From Anaerococcus sp. (lineage in GTDB: Bacteria > Bacillota > Clostridia > Tissierellales > Peptoniphilaceae): a stretch of DNA of 8,571 nucleotides. A program made the translations under genes and the position numbers. This document shows, piece after piece, positions 6,139 to 8,571 of the stretch (its first letter is position 1; every line of letters begins with the position of its first letter). The stretch is taken from NCBI GenBank assembly GCA_030825745.1, contig JAPJPH010000037.1:1-8571 (forward strand), written 5' to 3'. The notes under the pieces are model-generated. The model saw only the letters and a program-made list of their open reading frames with translations, had not been told where the DNA came from and searched no databases.

Positions 6139-7197
6139 ATGAACTTATTAGAAGATTTGAAGATTTTAGATTTTACAACCCTACTTCCAGGTCCTTATGC
6201 TAGTTGGCAGCTTGCTGAAATGGGAGCTAAGGTTTTAAAAATAACTGCACCTAACAGAGTTGACCTTGTTACAGAAATGAAGCCTAAAAACGAGTCTGGA
6301 GTTAGTGCAAATGAAGCTTGGTTTAACAACAAAAAAACCGAAATAAAGCTAGACCTTAAAAGTGAAGATGGCATTTCTAAAGTTAAAAGACTTATAGAGG
6401 AAGAAGGCTATAACTGTATAATGGAACAGTTTAGACCAGGTACCATGGCTAAATTTGGCTTGGATTATGAAAATATTAAAAAAATAAAAGAAGATATAAT
6501 ATATTTATCACTAACAGGCTACGGCCAAGACGGACCTTACAAGGACAAGGCAGGTCATGATATAAATTACCTAGCCTTATCTGGAATAATGAGCTTTTCA
6601 GGCAGTAAAGAAGAAGGACCCAAGCTAACTGGTACTCAAATAGGAGATATAGCATCATCCTTAAATTCAGTCATAGGAATCTTAGCAGCCCATAGTAGCA
6701 GAAAATCAACAGGCAAGGGAGCCTATATTGATATAGGCATACTTGATTCACTTATCCCATTAAATTCAATGCTAGGAGCAGCTAGTCTAATGGATAATAA
6801 AAACCCAGAACCTGAATGCCACTGGTTAAATGGCGGAGGCTTATATGATTTTTATAAAACCAAAGATAATAGATATATTAGCGTTGGATCTGTTGAACCT
6901 AAGTTTTTTAAAACTTTCTTAGAAACTATGGGTCATAAAGATTGGCTTGATCAAAATATAGACATATCAGTAAGTGGCTGCTATAAAGAAACATTGAAAG
7001 AAGATTTTAAAGAAAAAACTCTAGATGAGTGGTTAGAAATATTTAAGGATAAGGACTGTTGCGTAGAACCAGTCTTAAATGTAACACAGGCCCTAAAAAA
7101 TAGTGAAAATGCCAAAGAAAGATCCCAAATAGACCTAGTAGAAGTAAAAAATAGTAAAGTCTTGACCTATAAAAACCCAATAAAATTTAATATATAG
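6139..7197 (+). CDS. Alpha-methylacyl-CoA racemase-like protein (CaiB/BaiF, family III CoA-transferase fold)
   Basis: Cytoplasmic enzyme of the interlocked-dimer CaiB/BaiF superfamily, 352 residues, close to bacterial alpha-methylacyl-CoA racemases (about 360). The N-terminal part shows LLPGPYASWQLAEMGA (15-30), a typical CoA-binding start. GHDINYLALSG (139-149) supplies H140, and the segment TQIGDIASS supplies D170. Their separation of 30 matches the His126/Asp156 catalytic pair of the M. tuberculosis racemase, and E253 in VGSVEPKFF matches its conserved Glu241. WLNGGGLYDFYKT (229-241) is also racemase-like. Family III transferases such as formyl-CoA transferase keep the aspartate but not this histidine context, so racemisation of a 2-methylacyl-CoA is the better reading; acyl-CoA transfer remains possible. 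The gene stands alone on the plus strand, divergent from the hbd operon and convergent with the thiolase gene, and ends just before a terminator. It shares the ATTGGGTAT motif with both neighbours, which suggests common control. Confidence 0.8.
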   Translation: MNLLEDLKILDFTTLLPGPYASWQLAEMGAKVLKITAPNRVDLVTEMKPKNESGVSANEAWFNNKKTEIKLDLKSEDGISKVKRLIEEEGYNCIMEQFRPGTMAKFGLDYENIKKIKEDIIYLSLTGYGQDGPYKDKAGHDINYLALSGIMSFSGSKEEGPKLTGTQIGDIASSLNSVIGILAAHSSRKSTGKGAYIDIGILDSLIPLNSMLGAASLMDNKNPEPECHWLNGGGLYDFYKTKDNRYISVGSVEPKFFKTFLETMGHKDWLDQNIDISVSGCYKETLKEDFKEKTLDEWLEIFKDKDCCVEPVLNVTQALKNSENAKERSQIDLVEVKNSKVLTYKNPIKFNI

Positions 7198-7201
7198 ACA
7201 A

Positions 7202-7233
7202 AAAAAACTTTCTCATTTTAGAGAAAGTTTTTT
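7202..7233. terminator. Two-way rho-independent terminator between the racemase and thiolase genes
   Basis: AAAAAACTTTCTC (7202-7214) pairs perfectly with GAGAAAGTTTTTT (7221-7233), a 13-bp stem with a 6-base loop. The A and T ends give a U-tract in both directions, so it ends both the racemase gene (stop at 7197) and the leftward thiolase gene (stop at 7242). Confidence 0.92.
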
Positions 7234-7241
7234 ACTTTGAA

Positions 7242-8432
7242 TTAGTCTTCGTAATCACATCTAATTAGGATAGCATCACCTTGGGCTCCACCAGAGCAAA
7301 TAGCAGCTACTCCTAGTTTTGCCTTTCTTCTTCTCATTTCATGAACTAGTTGAAGAATTATCCTACCACCAGTAGCTCCTATAGGGTGACCATAGGCTAT
7401 GGCTCCTCCTGTCACATTTAGCTTATCTTCTGGTATATCAACTATTTGTAGGGACCTATTTACAACAGCTGCAAAGGCTTCGTTGATTTCAAATAAGTCT
7501 ATATCATCAACTGTAAGATCATTTTTTTCAAGCAATTTAACTATTGATTCACCCGGTACATCTACTATATATGGTGAATCTTTAGAAACATAAGTATGGT
7601 CTAAAATAGTTGCCAAAGGTTTTAGATTAAGTTCTTTAGCCTTAGACTCACTAGCTAGGAGTAAAGCTGATGCCCCGTCATTAGTTGCTGGAGCATTACC
7701 AGCAGTTACAGTATTACCCTCAAAGAAAATTCCATTTAGCTTTGATAAACTCTCCTTTGTAACATTAGCCCTTATTTGCTCATCTTCTGCTACTAAAATA
7801 TCTTCACCCTTTTTTTGAGGTACACTTACTGGTACTATCTCATCTTTTAATCTTTGGTTTTCTTTACATTCATAGGCTCTTTGTTGACTTATGGCTGCCC
7901 ACCTGTCCTGTTCTTCTCTTGATATATTATATTCTTTGGCGGTTTTTCCAGCAAATGATCCCATGTGTTCATCATACCATGGATCCCAAAGACCATCTGT
8001 TACCATAAGATCTTTAAATTGGGCATTAAACATCCTCTTGCCCCATCTTAAATCATCGCTGGCAAATGGAGCATTACTCATAGATTCCATACCACCTGCT
8101 ACAACCACATCTACATCAGATGATCTAATCATCATATCTGCCATAGTAACTGCTATAAAACTTGATGCACAAACCTTATTTAAAGTTTGAGATGGAATAG
8201 ACCAATCAAGCCCTGCAGCACGAGTGGCCTGTCTAGATGGAATCTGTCCCTCACCGGCTTGTAAAACATTACCCATCAAAACATAATCAACCTCACTATC
8301 ATCTATGCCTGCCTTATCTATAGCAGCCCTGATAGCAGCCCCTCCAAGATCTGTAGCCTTTAAATTCTTTAAAGCACCTCCAAATTTTCCAAAAGGAGTT
8401 CTCATACCACTTAAAATAACAGTTTTTTCCAT
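7242..8432 (-). CDS. thl: Acetyl-CoA C-acetyltransferase (thiolase)
   Basis: Cytoplasmic thiolase that condenses two acetyl-CoA into acetoacetyl-CoA, the entry step of butyrate formation, or cleaves 3-ketoacyl-CoA in reverse. It has 396 residues, the normal length. Nucleophile C88 is in NKVCASS (85-91). The signature AGGMESMS (112-119), NEAFA (317-321), GGAIAYGHPIGATG (342-355) with H349, and the second catalytic cysteine C379 in CSGGAQGDA (379-387) are all present. The CoA-contact loop reads TAGNAPATNDGAS (243-255) where biosynthetic thiolases usually read TAGNASGxNDGA, a mild difference near the substrate that may or may not alter chain preference. The start at 8432 has AAAGGA 6 bases upstream. 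It is transcribed alone toward a shared terminator. Its promoter region resembles that of hbd (same ATTGGGTAT motif and a similar palindrome), which supports a joint pathway. An acetoacetyl-CoA enzyme is most likely; a 2-methylacetoacetyl-CoA thiolase cannot be excluded. Confidence 0.93.
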   Translation of the reverse strand: MEKTVILSGMRTPFGKFGGALKNLKATDLGGAAIRAAIDKAGIDDSEVDYVLMGNVLQAGEGQIPSRQATRAAGLDWSIPSQTLNKVCASSFIAVTMADMMIRSSDVDVVVAGGMESMSNAPFASDDLRWGKRMFNAQFKDLMVTDGLWDPWYDEHMGSFAGKTAKEYNISREEQDRWAAISQQRAYECKENQRLKDEIVPVSVPQKKGEDILVAEDEQIRANVTKESLSKLNGIFFEGNTVTAGNAPATNDGASALLLASESKAKELNLKPLATILDHTYVSKDSPYIVDVPGESIVKLLEKNDLTVDDIDLFEINEAFAAVVNRSLQIVDIPEDKLNVTGGAIAYGHPIGATGGRIILQLVHEMRRRKAKLGVAAICSGGAQGDAILIRCDYED

Positions 8433-8438
8433 TTTATA

Positions 8439-8444
8439 TCCTTT
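8439..8444 (-). promoter_or_regulatory. Ribosome binding site of the thiolase gene
   Basis: The minus strand AAAGGA lies 6 bases before the ATG at 8432. It is weaker than the other sites in the window but correctly spaced. Confidence 0.7.
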
Positions 8445-8464
8445 CTTAAAATTAATAATTGAAT

Positions 8465-8479
8465 TGATTATTATTATCG
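8465..8479. promoter_or_regulatory. Degenerate copy of the hbd palindrome upstream of the thiolase gene
   Basis: TGATTA-TTA-TTATCG keeps the layout of TGATAA-ATA-TTATCA at 5955-5969, with the TGAT and TTATC parts conserved. It lies 32 bases before the thiolase ATG against 33 for hbd. It is imperfect and in AT-rich DNA, so it could be chance. Confidence 0.3.
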
Positions 8480-8497
8480 TGAAAACCTTACCTTAAT

Positions 8498-8503
8498 TTT
8501 ATA
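8498..8503 (-). promoter_or_regulatory. Candidate -10 box for the thiolase gene
   Basis: The minus strand reads TTGGGTATAAAAT, giving TATAAA about 66 bases before the ATG and in the same relation to ATTGGGTAT as at hbd. No good -35 box is seen 16-18 bases upstream. Confidence 0.4.
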
Positions 8504-8509
8504 CCCAAT
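8501..8509 (-). repeat. Shared 9-base motif ATTGGGTAT, copy 3 (upstream of the thiolase gene)
   Basis: ATTGGGTAT in the direction of thiolase transcription, 69 bases from its start. The match to the hbd copy extends to ATTGGGTATAA (11 bases), overlapping the candidate -10 box. Confidence 0.55.
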
Positions 8510-8527
8510 AATTTCACTTAAAAACTA

Positions 8528-8571
8528 AGGAATATATAAATTTTCTTAACAAATAAGGGTAGGAATATATA
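8528..8571 (+). repeat. 11-base direct repeat at the window edge
   Basis: AGGAATATATA occurs at 8528-8538 and again at 8561-8571, starts 33 bases apart. The second copy runs into the end of the window, so its true length is unknown. No gene is seen in 8433-8571. Confidence 0.5.

Noticed and set aside
8305..8496. Plus-strand open frame reaching past the thiolase start
   Set aside because: It lies mostly antisense to a clear thiolase, has no ribosome binding site and no recognisable protein features.
1..8571. Mobile element, phage, CRISPR array or defence system
   Set aside because: No transposase, integrase, terminal inverted repeat, spaced repeat array or defence domain was found. The window reads as ordinary chromosomal fermentation genes.

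Overview
The window looks like chromosome from a low-GC, Gram-positive strict anaerobe. The DNA is AT-rich, ribosome binding sites are of the AGGAGG type, rho-independent terminators end the genes, and the gene content is clostridial short-chain acyl-CoA fermentation. A butyrate-forming anaerobic coccus (Peptoniphilaceae-like, e.g. Anaerococcus or Peptoniphilus) is my best guess. This is inferred from gene content and codon flavour, not from a marker gene.

Layout, left to right. (1) Positions 1-518 (+) hold the 3' end of an unrecognised, aromatic-rich protein whose frame is open to the window edge and begins with a hydrophobic stretch. (2) A two-way hairpin terminator (521-562) separates it from a convergent four-gene minus-strand operon. 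In transcription order this is 3-hydroxybutyryl-CoA dehydrogenase (5921-5064), an acyl-CoA dehydrogenase fused to the C-terminal FAD domain of EtfA (5038-3356), a butyryl-CoA:acetate-type CoA-transferase paralogue (3345-2008), and a second, more canonical CoA-transferase (1924-581). The last gene also has a likely promoter of its own. (3) Divergent from the operon, at 6139-7197 (+), is a family III CoA-transferase-fold protein that has the catalytic residues of alpha-methylacyl-CoA racemase. (4) A second two-way terminator (7202-7233) separates it from a convergent thiolase (8432-7242, minus). (5) The last 139 bases hold the thiolase promoter region and a short direct repeat, with no gene.

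Together the genes can join two acetyl-CoA (thiolase), reduce acetoacetyl-CoA to 3-hydroxybutyryl-CoA (Hbd), reduce crotonyl-CoA to butyryl-CoA with an Etf partner (the fused dehydrogenase), and exchange CoA with acetate (the transferases). The dehydrating crotonase and a complete EtfAB are not in the window. The same enzymes could run in the opposite direction, or on branched acyl-CoAs; the racemase makes 2-methylacyl-CoA substrates worth considering.

The most notable points are the dehydrogenase-EtfA domain fusion, the racemase placed inside a butyrate-type cluster, and two short regulatory-looking motifs. One (ATTGGGTAT) occurs upstream of hbd, the thiolase and the racemase. The other is a palindrome (TGATAA-N3-TTATCA) about 33 bases upstream of both the hbd and thiolase start codons. 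Two gene starts (hbd and the distal CoA-transferase) are placed downstream of the longest open frame because of the ribosome binding sites. I see no phage, IS element, CRISPR array, tRNA or rRNA.
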